This document shows positions 46,167-54,163 of a stretch of DNA of 64,000 nucleotides, one piece after another. This DNA is from Azolla caroliniana (Eukaryota > Polypodiophyta), in assembly GCA_043228905.1 (NCBI GenBank), contig JBHGNT010000006.1, positions 21,762,001-21,826,000 of the forward strand, in the 5' to 3' direction. Under the pieces are notes generated by a model. It saw only the letters and a program-made list of their open reading frames with translations, did not search any database and was not told the DNA's origin. Each line of letters opens with the position of its first letter. Positions within the stretch are counted from its first letter, which is position 1. The translations under genes were made by a program, and so were the position numbers.

Positions 46167-46979
46167 ATGACGTCTAGATGGACTAAGGAACTTAAGGATA
46201 TACAAGACGAGGCTATAAGTAAGGAGGACTTTTTAGATATGTTTAATCGTTTAACAAAAATAGAGATGGATATGAAAAAATGGGTGAAAGACACCGAAAC
46301 CTACAAGAAAAAAGATAGAGAGGAAAAAGACGCCCTCAAGGCCGAAATAGAACAACTTAAAGTAGAAAACATCGACCTTAAAAAACAACTTAAGGACATC
46401 GAGGTATCTCGAGAAGACGGTGAAATATCCTCTATAGAGGATATAAAGGACGAAATTAAAAAAGTTAAAGAGGAAGTTAATAATAACATAGAGTTAGCTA
46501 AAACGGGTTGGGTAGATGTGGTTAAAAGAAACATTAAAAAAGAAATAAAAGATGAAAATATTGTTAACACCACCCTTGAAGAAGAGAAAATGCGTCAGGC
46601 CCGACGCTTAAATGTACGTGTCACTGGGCTCAAGGAAGGTGCATCCCCAAATGAGGACGCACAAACACTTGGGAAAATGTTAGGGTACACAGAGGCCCTA
46701 CCTATCACCAAAGCATGGAGGGTCGGGCGTGACACAACTAGGAAGAGAGCCTTAGTCCTTCAATTTAAAGACTTAGACTCTAGAATCACTTTCTTTAAGA
46801 AGAGACCAATCCTTCGAGGAATGGATGGGGACCCCATCTATCTCGATGAAGACCTCACTAAGATGCAAATTGAGCATCGCAAGAGTTGTATGCCACGAGT
46901 TATGCAAGCTCGTAAAGAAGGCCATCGCGCCTTTTACCGAGACGGGCGAGTGATCATAAATGATCGCACTACTAACTGA
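46167..46979 (+). CDS. LINE ORF1 protein (coiled coil + RRM-like nucleic-acid binding)
   Basis: 270 codons from ATG 46167 to TGA. Residues about 30-130 are Lys/Glu-rich heptads (IEQLKVENIDLKKQLKDIEV), a likely coiled coil for multimerisation. From about residue 145 the text ARRLNVRVTGLKEG, then AWRVGR, RKRALVLQFKD and FFKKRPILRG resembles the RRM and C-terminal domain of L1 ORF1 proteins, which bind LINE RNA and act as chaperones in the RNP. No stop or frameshift. The gene lies just before ORF2 with a very short gap. Confidence 0.85.
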   Translation: MTSRWTKELKDIQDEAISKEDFLDMFNRLTKIEMDMKKWVKDTETYKKKDREEKDALKAEIEQLKVENIDLKKQLKDIEVSREDGEISSIEDIKDEIKKVKEEVNNNIELAKTGWVDVVKRNIKKEIKDENIVNTTLEEEKMRQARRLNVRVTGLKEGASPNEDAQTLGKMLGYTEALPITKAWRVGRDTTRKRALVLQFKDLDSRITFFKKRPILRGMDGDPIYLDEDLTKMQIEHRKSCMPRVMQARKEGHRAFYRDGRVIINDRTTN

Positions 46980-47015
46980 CGGCGTGTGGCCCATGTGACA
47001 GAAAATGCACTTAGG

Positions 47016-47167
47016 ATGACCCTATGGAATTGTAATGGCGCACTCTGGGCACACCCCGGCCGCCTAGAGGAGATACTAAAGGTATCTGATATACTTTTCT
47101 TGGTAGAAACACATCAGAGCCCAAATAGAGGACTCCCACGGGTCGAAGGATTCCGTTGGGAGTCCGC
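47016..47167 (+). pseudogene. LINE ORF2 first part: start of the endonuclease domain
   Basis: The first ATG in frame is 47016, with the frame open from 46986. It reads TLWNCNGALWAHPGRLEEIL and FLVETHQSP, the N and E motifs of an APE-type endonuclease (WNxxG, ET). The frame is cut at 47167 by the gypsy LTR and continues at 54164 in the same frame after one copy of the 4-bp duplication. Confidence 0.85.
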
Positions 47168-47809
47168 TGTCGAGGTATTCCTCGTGGATACGTGGAGTGA
47201 GGCGGGACCTCGGGGGTCCTGTACCGAAGAGTAAGAGAGAGAGAGAGAGAGAGAGACCCACTACGTGCGAGCGTAGATTCACAGGGACACGGCCCTTCGA
47301 CGCAAAGACGCGAGTGGGACAGCGACACAGAAAGACACGAAAGTATGTATGTATTGACAAGACAAACAACAAGAACACGAAGACAACAAAACACGAAGTT
47401 GGTTACAACCGAACAGGCCGGCGAATAGATGCCGATACCTGTTCGTAAACGCACAGAGGGGGATGAGTAGGTTGGAGGTGCTGCCGGAAGCACTTGGGCA
47501 ATCCTCAGAGCAACGCGGGCCTCCCGAAACCTGCACAGAAGGAAGCTATGGCGTTTGCAACCTGAAAGAGAGAGAGAGAGAAGCCTTCGCACGCAAATCG
47601 ACAGCACTTCGTCCTCCACTCTCCGCGATCCCCTTACTCTCCTCGTCTCCCTCCTTTTATAGGCCAGGAAGGAGCCATTTCCCCTTTACTCCCTACCTAC
47701 CGAATCTACCTAGGATCTCCTATGTACAACTTAAGGCGCACGTGCATGAAGAGTCGGTTTCTACGCTCCGGTACACCGATTCCGCTTGTGGACGGTTTTC
47801 TTCACGACA
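47168..47809 (-). repeat. Gypsy 3' LTR
   Basis: 642 bp with two GA microsatellites (about 47229-47254 and 47568-47580). The direct partner is 53518-54159. Confidence 0.93.
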
Positions 47810-47918
47810 TCCGCCCCCACCTAACCGCGCATCCACCGGCATGCGCCAAATTGTGTTGGGACGGGGAAAACCGGTCCAGCCTTCATTCCCCGCCCGTTGG
47901 TTCTTCCTCGGTTTCGGA
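47810..47918 (-). other. Gypsy 3' untranslated stretch before the 3' LTR
   Basis: About 110 bases, C-rich on the plus strand, so purine-rich on the minus strand. GTGGGGGCGGA directly before the LTR (47810-47820) is the likely polypurine tract. Confidence 0.6.
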
Positions 47919-48470
47919 TCACTCGTCGTCGCGGTCCAAGTCAACCTGATCCGGCTCGTCGTCGTGACGCTTCTTGAACGTCTTGATCCGCTTCCCAGCT
48001 ACCGGTATCGTCATTCTCGTACCGTCGAGTTCCGCCAGATGGTACGTCCCGTTGTCGTTGGCGCTTTGTACCACGTAAGGCCCGAACCACCTTCTTGCAA
48101 ACTTCCGTGTCGCTCGGTGCTGGTTGTCGAGGCCGCTGTCGTAGACTAGCACCCAGTCGCCTTCCTCGATCTTCTTCGGTCGGAGCCGGTGTGTTCGGTC
48201 GAACCGGGCTTTGTTCCTCATCTTTGCTTCCCGAAGCTTTCCCGCAGCCTGCTCCACGTCCTCCGGTCTCCGCTCGAGCTGTCGTATGCGCGCCGTTAGT
48301 AGTTCCTCCCGGCTCATCTCGTCTCTCCAGTCCACGGTTGCCCATGAGGAGACCGTACGTTCGATCGGCATGATCGGCTTCTGCCCAAACATGAGCTCTG
48401 CCGGCATGAATCCGGTTACCGAACTGTGCGTAGTCCGGTCAGCCCACAACGCGTAAGGCAGTAGCCGCGG
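47919..48470 (-). CDS. Gypsy integrase C-terminal part, after an in-frame stop
   Basis: It is in the same frame as pol and separated from it only by the TAG at 48471. It starts PRLLPYALWADRTTHSSVTG, directly continuing the integrase core, then a charged helix and a GPY/F-type module (FARRWFGPYVVQSANDNGTY). It ends in an acidic tail at 47919. No chromodomain is seen. Confidence 0.85.
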   Translation of the reverse strand, partial: PRLLPYALWADRTTHSSVTGFMPAELMFGQKPIMPIERTVSSWATVDWRDEMSREELLTARIRQLERRPEDVEQAAGKLREAKMRNKARFDRTHRLRPKKIEEGDWVLVYDSGLDNQHRATRKFARRWFGPYVVQSANDNGTYHLAELDGTRMTIPVAGKRIKTFKKRHDDEPDQVDLDRDDE

Positions 48471-51242
48471 CTAGTTCCCGACTCGACCTCCGCATGCCCG
48501 AACTAACGCCTTGACGATCGGTCCGTGTCCGCGCTCCACCTTTCCATTCGCCTCCGGATTGTACGCAGTGGTAAGCGAGAGCTTGACTCCTAGCCGGTCG
48601 AATAGCTCCTCGGCCTCTTCGGCGTCCAACTCCCCGCGATCAGCCACGATCTTCCCGACGCACCCGTACCGGCATATTACGTCCTCGAGCAGGAACCGAC
48701 ATACGGCCGCAGTCGTTTTGTTCTGAAGGGCCCGGCCTTCCACCTGGTTCATTAGATCTTCCCGAGCCAGGACCAGATACCGCATCTGTCCTACTCCTAT
48801 CGGCATCGTTACCAGGTCTACCATCCATTTGAAGTGGATGGTCGGAGGGTACGTAGGGTGAAGTTCGTCCCGGTGTCGGACTATGGAGTGCATCTGACAG
48901 CTCTCGCAAGTTGTCACGAATCGGTGCACGTCCCGGTACAGTCCCGGCCACCAGTACTTCCCCTTTATCTTCTCGAACGTGGCCCAGGTTCCACGGTGTC
49001 CGGCCCAAGGGCTGTCGTGGTAGGCCGTCAGCAGCTCCTCCTGTTCTTCCTTCATCGCCACCACCCGGAGCGGAGCGCCGTCCCTCTTCTTCGGGTGCTT
49101 CCATAAGTATCCGTCCCGGAGAAAGAATCGGTAAGCTTTCTTCCGGATCCGGTTGGCCTCGTCCTTCGTCCATGACGCATCCGGCGTCATTGTCCTCAAG
49201 AATCCACCGATCTGGAGCCACTCGCCGTCGTACTTGCTCTCGTCGAAGTCGTTAAGTGCCGGAGTGCTCGTCCCATCGGTCGTCACGTACGCCGCCTCGA
49301 AGAAGTCCACGCCGACTTCTTCGTCCTCCGAAACCATGCCGCCCTCGTCATCAAACCTCGCCCTCGAAAGCATGTCGGCCATGGCGTTGTCCTTTCCGGA
49401 AATGTGTCGTATCTCTGGGTCCAGGGACTTGATGTATGCTATCCACCTGAGCATCGCCAGGTCCGGAGTCGCGCATCCGGAAACCATGCCAAGAATCGGC
49501 AGGCAATCCGTCTCGATAACCACTTCTGTCCCGATCAGGTAGTCTTTGTCCGCCTTTACTGCCGAAACGATACCCCAGAGTTCACGTTTAACCTGGGCGT
49601 ACCCTCGCTGTTGCTCACTGAGGACCTTAGCGCCGAATCGGATTGGGAACCGGGTGCCGTCCTCGTCTTCTTGGTTGACGACCCATCCGATCCCGGTCGG
49701 GCTCGTATCCACCGTTATGTATACCGGGGTACCCTTCTCGTAGACAGCCTTCCGGAGCGTCGGAGCTGCCACAAGAGCTTCCTTCAGCTTCCGGACCGAC
49801 CCCGTGTGCTCGTCTCGCCACTCGAATCTTTGCCCCTTCTTCAGCAACCCGTATAGCAGCTCCGCAACGTGGGCGTAATGCGGGATCCATATGTGGTAGA
49901 ATGCGCATGCCCCCAGGAACCTCCGAACTTCCGTAACCGAGCTACAGTCGGTCTTCATCGCGGAGATGGCTTCTACCTTTGCCGGAGACGGCTTCCGGCC
50001 ATATGGCCCACATAGGTGTCCGACTACCAGGATTTCCGATTGCCCGAAGGCCGATTTCTCCCCGGAGAAGGTGAGCCTAGCATCCTCTAGCCTTTGTAGC
50101 ACCTTCTCGCAGTCGTCGATGTGTTTCTCCACGAATCGCCGGCATCCGTCCGGCCCGACTGTCTCGTCCTTCTCCTCCACCGGGCACCCCTTAATCGGGA
50201 TGTCGTCCAGAAATGGCATGGTGATGTCGGGTATGCAATCCCTCAGTACCTTGTTCATTGCATTTACCATGTGAGCCACCGAGTTAGTCCCTCCTTGTGG
50301 CAGGGTACACATTCGCACTAGGCCGAGGGGAGTTCGCATCGTCGTAATGTCTCTGCTCTCCACGGCTAGCTGGAACTGGTCGTACCCTGAGTACAGATCA
50401 CCGACCGAGTAAATCGACCTTCCGGCAAAGGCCTCCGTGAACTCGTCTATGGTCGGTCCGATTCCTGCGTTTCGAATGGTCACTCTGTTGACCGGCTGCA
50501 GGTCTTGAATGAAGCGCAACGTTCCGTTTTTCTTCGGTACAGTAAACCATCGGTTCGAGTATGGGGCACTCGACGGTTCAAGAATGCCCATATGTACTTT
50601 CTGCCTCAATAGCTCCATCAACTTCGGGATGTGAGCTCTCGGTACCGGAATCGGCTTGAGATTCCACGGCACATGTGGTACCGTGAATATCACCATCGGC
50701 TCCACGATCGTCGGGTCTACGCACCCGATCTCTTCCGGTGAGAATGCGAAGGCTTTCCCGTGCCTTCCGAGCATCCTCCGAAACCGGTCTTCCTCCGCCG
50801 GCAGTAGGAACCCGCCCCCACCGATTTTGAGCTCCCGGAGCGTCCCGTCGGTGAAGGTGTGTCCTATGCAGGCCAGATCTCGTAAACTGGGGTCCGACGC
50901 AACCCCTCTGATCCGGGACTCGCTGCCCTCCGGTAAGGGTGCCGCGACTGGCCTTACCTTCCGGCCCACAGTCTTGTACTTTGTGCTAACTCGGGCCGTC
51001 CGGTGCGACCCGAGCCCCCGACTGAAGTTCGCGATGACTTCGTACATCTCTTCGGAACATACCGGTATCGTCCGGTCTTCGTTAAGGTCTTCTCCGGCAA
51101 CCTTCCTCAGCATCCCTAAGGTGTCGTCGAAGGAGACCGCCTCCACGGCTCCGCTGATTTCCTCGTCCGGGCCGAGAACTCCGCACGCTCGGAGTCGCTC
51201 TTCCGCCCTTGTCTTTTCTCGGCCAACGATGCCGACCATCAT
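48471..51242 (-). CDS. Gypsy pol: reverse transcriptase, RNase H, integrase
   Basis: 923 codons from ATG 51242; the frame is open upstream, overlapping the end of gag, so expression by frameshifting is possible. Reverse transcriptase: APYSNRWFTVPKKNGTLRFI, SVGDLYSGYDQFQL, LPQGGTNSVAHMVNAM and catalytic PFLDDIPIKG (Asp pair at about 50202-50207), F-L-D-D where plant gypsy elements have Y-V/I-D-D. RNase H: ITVDTSPTGIGWVV with ETDCLPILG. Integrase: H-x-C zinc region (AGHRG, CESCQMHS) and D (WMVDLV), D (IVADRGE), E (GKVERGHGP). The ORF ends at a TAG (48471-48473) where related elements have Trp. Confidence 0.92.
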   Translation of the reverse strand: MMVGIVGREKTRAEERLRACGVLGPDEEISGAVEAVSFDDTLGMLRKVAGEDLNEDRTIPVCSEEMYEVIANFSRGLGSHRTARVSTKYKTVGRKVRPVAAPLPEGSESRIRGVASDPSLRDLACIGHTFTDGTLRELKIGGGGFLLPAEEDRFRRMLGRHGKAFAFSPEEIGCVDPTIVEPMVIFTVPHVPWNLKPIPVPRAHIPKLMELLRQKVHMGILEPSSAPYSNRWFTVPKKNGTLRFIQDLQPVNRVTIRNAGIGPTIDEFTEAFAGRSIYSVGDLYSGYDQFQLAVESRDITTMRTPLGLVRMCTLPQGGTNSVAHMVNAMNKVLRDCIPDITMPFLDDIPIKGCPVEEKDETVGPDGCRRFVEKHIDDCEKVLQRLEDARLTFSGEKSAFGQSEILVVGHLCGPYGRKPSPAKVEAISAMKTDCSSVTEVRRFLGACAFYHIWIPHYAHVAELLYGLLKKGQRFEWRDEHTGSVRKLKEALVAAPTLRKAVYEKGTPVYITVDTSPTGIGWVVNQEDEDGTRFPIRFGAKVLSEQQRGYAQVKRELWGIVSAVKADKDYLIGTEVVIETDCLPILGMVSGCATPDLAMLRWIAYIKSLDPEIRHISGKDNAMADMLSRARFDDEGGMVSEDEEVGVDFFEAAYVTTDGTSTPALNDFDESKYDGEWLQIGGFLRTMTPDASWTKDEANRIRKKAYRFFLRDGYLWKHPKKRDGAPLRVVAMKEEQEELLTAYHDSPWAGHRGTWATFEKIKGKYWWPGLYRDVHRFVTTCESCQMHSIVRHRDELHPTYPPTIHFKWMVDLVTMPIGVGQMRYLVLAREDLMNQVEGRALQNKTTAAVCRFLLEDVICRYGCVGKIVADRGELDAEEAEELFDRLGVKLSLTTAYNPEANGKVERGHGPIVKALVRACGGRVGN

Positions 51243-51346
51243 ACACCCTCCGTTGTCGGAGAAGCAAAATCTCCTGCCTATCGTACAATCGTGGGGTCTT
51301 TCCCGAGTGTCCGGACTGTCTCGGCCCCACGCCTTGGCAGCCCTCT

Positions 51347-53473
51347 CTAAAAATCCTCCCGGTTCTCGCCACCGAGGGACTCGCGGTTTCTCTCGTGGTT
51401 TGGCCGCACCGTCAAAAATTGCACCGAATGGCGCCCGTCCTGGCTTTTGACCCTCGCGTAGGCCGAACCGTTGTCCAGCACCTTGGTCTCCATTCTCGCC
51501 GCCGTGATGTATGGTTCCCCTAATATGACCGGATGCGAGGACGTCTCCTGTACGAAGAAGTGCTGGTCAATCTCGATGTCGCCGATCTTTACTCGCACAT
51601 TCGGGCAGGCCCCGTGCAACTCCTCGGTGGCGCGCGTCGCCGCCCGTATCTTCCACCCGTGCCCGGTGTTGATCGGCCACTTTCCCTTCTTATAGAAGTC
51701 CATGGACATTAGGTTTATTTCCGAACAGTGGTCCACCAATGCCACCACCGGTTCCTGAACACCTCCGATTTTTACCGGGGTCTCCGTGGTCGCTCGGGCC
51801 CAGTGTGGCCTCGAATAGTGGCTCTCCGCCCACTCATCTTCCAGCGCTGAGTCGTCGATGTGCGTCGTCCGCACCTCCACCGGTTTTTCCGGTTCCGTCT
51901 CCGTCGACAGTCTCTTCCGTTTCACCAAGTCTACAATGGAGTCGTGGAACTCCTTCTTAGCGATCCCTAGCACCTCCCGTAATGACAGCTCCACTTTGCT
52001 GTCGAGGATCCGTTCTTCTAGGACCTTTCGTAGGTCCGTAGCCCTTTCTATTTCTATCCCTAGTCGGTACCCGCCCTTCCTGGGGTTATCTTGCGGGCCG
52101 GGCCCACCGGCATCGTTCCGTCGTTGCCCGAATCGGGTCTCGTACCGTTGTGAGGGCCCGGCCGCTCCGGCTTTCCCCACTCGTTTCTCTTCTACCAGAG
52201 CCTCGTAGTTTCGACAAGCGGCTTCTACGAAGCCCGTCTTCTCCTCGACCAGATCGCTCCACCCGGTTATTTCCCGGACCTGTCTCTCAGTGCGGTCCGT
52301 TTCATCTTTCCTCAGCCGCGCGCCGGCGATGCCTTCCAGCATTGCCGACCAGAAACCGTCTTTACTCTCCTTTCGGGCCTCGCTGCCCCCGACCTGAATA
52401 CCAGCTGACGTCGAGTAATGGATGGCCTCCACGTGTCGGGCCACTGCCTCTTCCATCAGTCTCTTCATACCTCCTCGCCCGTCGTTTCGGCTCAGGGCCC
52501 TCCTGGTGTCGCCAGCGTGCACCCGGCCTTCCCATAGGTACACCACCCGGTTTCTCAACGCCTTTGCGAAATCGCCGCAGTCCTTCCGAATGTGGCCGAC
52601 CTCGTCGCACCACATGCACCTGTTCCCCGCTGCCGGCCGTCGGTCACGAGCCGGTTCGCCGCCTTCCCTTCGAGTCTGGGCGATCTGGAGATCCTTTATC
52701 GCCCGCGTCAACTCCTCTAGCGCTGCTCCTCCGGACGAGCCATTGACCATGCTGGTCGAAGCCGGACCGGTTTCGAGCCATTCCCGGGTTTCTTCCCTTC
52801 GCACTTGCGGCGCCGGTTCAAGCCTCCTTGCTGTAACAGAGCCCGCACCGGCCGCCCCGTTGTCAGCCCATTCTCGCCGTTTGTCGAAACGGCCACAGAC
52901 TCTCTTAACCGCAGCCCAGTCGGTCGTCAACCCGTCTTCAGTTTCCAGCAAGGAGCCGACTTGAGCCCGGTCCCGCTCGTCCACCGACTTGACGAATAGT
53001 AGGACCCGGCTCGTATCCAAGATAGTTCGGTCAAGCGCCGAAAGGCTCGCAAAGCGTTCTTCGAACTCTCGGAGGAGTGCCAACGCGTTTCTTCCTTTGC
53101 CGGGGGACTCCACCCATTCCATGAAGTCCCGTTTCGAAAGCCGGAGCGCGTCGTCCAGCCCATATTTCTCTAGGAGTCGGCCTTCGAACTCCTCCCAGGT
53201 ACGGCTCTCCGCCCGTACCTCGAGCACCTCCGCTTGGATGCTCGGCATCGCCACTCGAGGGAACCCGGCAAGACGCCTCTCTTCCGGAATGTCCCGCATC
53301 AGCATTTCCGTCCCGTAGGACGCCAAATACCTTGTAGCATCCTTTCCGCTGAAACGGCCGATCGTACCGACGACCGCCTCAATGGCTCTATCGAGGGCAC
53401 CGGTGCCCTCGCGTGTGCTCAATATCCGATCCACGGCCGAAGCCATGGCCTCTGCAAGATCCGACCCCTTCAT
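51347..53473 (-). CDS. Gypsy gag-protease
   Basis: About 708 codons from ATG 53473; the frame is open a little further upstream from a GTG. It has an N-terminal capsid-like region (RYLASYGTEMLMRDIPEE, FEERFASLSALDR), zinc knuckle CMWCDEVGHIRKDC (about 52600) and a C-terminal retropepsin-like domain. The active-site stretch reads VALVDHCSEINLMSMDFY (Asp at about 51733), not the usual D-S/T-G. It continues with HFFVQETSSHPVILGEPYIT and NGSAYARVKS. I know DHGSEINLM and similar text from gypsy polyproteins in fungal genomes. It ends at 51347, in a different frame from pol. Confidence 0.88.
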   Translation of the reverse strand: MKGSDLAEAMASAVDRILSTREGTGALDRAIEAVVGTIGRFSGKDATRYLASYGTEMLMRDIPEERRLAGFPRVAMPSIQAEVLEVRAESRTWEEFEGRLLEKYGLDDALRLSKRDFMEWVESPGKGRNALALLREFEERFASLSALDRTILDTSRVLLFVKSVDERDRAQVGSLLETEDGLTTDWAAVKRVCGRFDKRREWADNGAAGAGSVTARRLEPAPQVRREETREWLETGPASTSMVNGSSGGAALEELTRAIKDLQIAQTRREGGEPARDRRPAAGNRCMWCDEVGHIRKDCGDFAKALRNRVVYLWEGRVHAGDTRRALSRNDGRGGMKRLMEEAVARHVEAIHYSTSAGIQVGGSEARKESKDGFWSAMLEGIAGARLRKDETDRTERQVREITGWSDLVEEKTGFVEAACRNYEALVEEKRVGKAGAAGPSQRYETRFGQRRNDAGGPGPQDNPRKGGYRLGIEIERATDLRKVLEERILDSKVELSLREVLGIAKKEFHDSIVDLVKRKRLSTETEPEKPVEVRTTHIDDSALEDEWAESHYSRPHWARATTETPVKIGGVQEPVVALVDHCSEINLMSMDFYKKGKWPINTGHGWKIRAATRATEELHGACPNVRVKIGDIEIDQHFFVQETSSHPVILGEPYITAARMETKVLDNGSAYARVKSQDGRHSVQFLTVRPNHERNRESLGGENREDF

Positions 53474-53517
53474 CTTCTGCTCTTCTGCCGCCTCTTTCAC
53501 GTCGGGTTCACCAAATA

Positions 53518-54159
53518 TGTCGAGGTATTCCTCGCGGATACGTGGAGTGAGGCGGGACCTCGGGGGTCCTGTACCGAAGAGTAAGAGAGAGAGAGAGAGA
53601 GAGACCCACTACGTGCGAGCGTAGATTCACAGGGACACGGCCCTTCGACGCAAAGACGCGAGTGGGACAGCGACACAAAAAGACACGAAAGTATGTATGT
53701 ATTGACAAGACAAACAACAAGAATACGAAGACAACAAAACACGAAGTCGGTTACAACCGAACAGGACGGCGAACAGATGCCGATACCTGTTCGTAAACGC
53801 ACAGAGGGGGATGAGTAGGTTGGAGGTGCTGCCGGAAGCACTCGGGCAATCCTCAGAGCAGCGCGGGCCTCCCGAAACCTGCACAGAAGGAAGCTATGGC
53901 GTTTGCAACCTGAAAGAGAGAGAGAGAGAGAAGCCTTCGCACGCAAACCGACAGCACTTCGTCCTCGACTCTCCGCGATCCCCTTACTCTCCTCGTCTCC
54001 CTCCTTTTATAGGCCAGGAAGGAGCCGTTTCCCCTTTACTCCCTACCTACCGAATCTACCTAGGATCTCCTATGTACAACTTAAGGCGCACGTGCATGAA
54101 GAGTCGGTTTCTACGCTCCGGTACACCGATTCCGCTTGTGGACGGTTTTCTTCACGACA
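53518..54159 (-). repeat. Gypsy 5' LTR
   Basis: 642 bp. On the plus strand it contains an ATG at 53811 whose frame runs on into the LINE ORF2. Confidence 0.93.
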
Positions 54160-54163
54160 CCGC

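Larger units (their letters stand above)
47168..54159 (-). mobile_element. Ty3/gypsy element of a fungal-type lineage, 4-bp duplication ccgc
   Basis: LTRs of 642 bp each at 47168-47809 and 53518-54159, starting TGTCGAGG and ending CACGACA on the plus strand. The flanking 4 bases ccgc occur at 47164-47167 and 54160-54163. Minus-strand gag-protease and pol lie between. The LTRs differ at about a dozen places (near 2 percent). After the 5' LTR the minus strand reads TGGTGAACCCGACGTG, the presumed primer site, which I cannot assign to a tRNA. Confidence 0.93.

Noticed and set aside
47463-48456. Plus-strand ORFs over the gypsy LTR and integrase end, including 228 codons at 47463
   Set aside because: Antisense to the gypsy integrase or within the LTR; only the minus-strand frame has recognisable domains.
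50656-51450. 264-codon plus-strand ORF
   Set aside because: Antisense to gypsy pol; the GC-rich third positions of pol create long open frames on the other strand.
52150-52964. Plus-strand ORFs of 180-198 codons
   Set aside because: Antisense to gypsy gag; no domain text.
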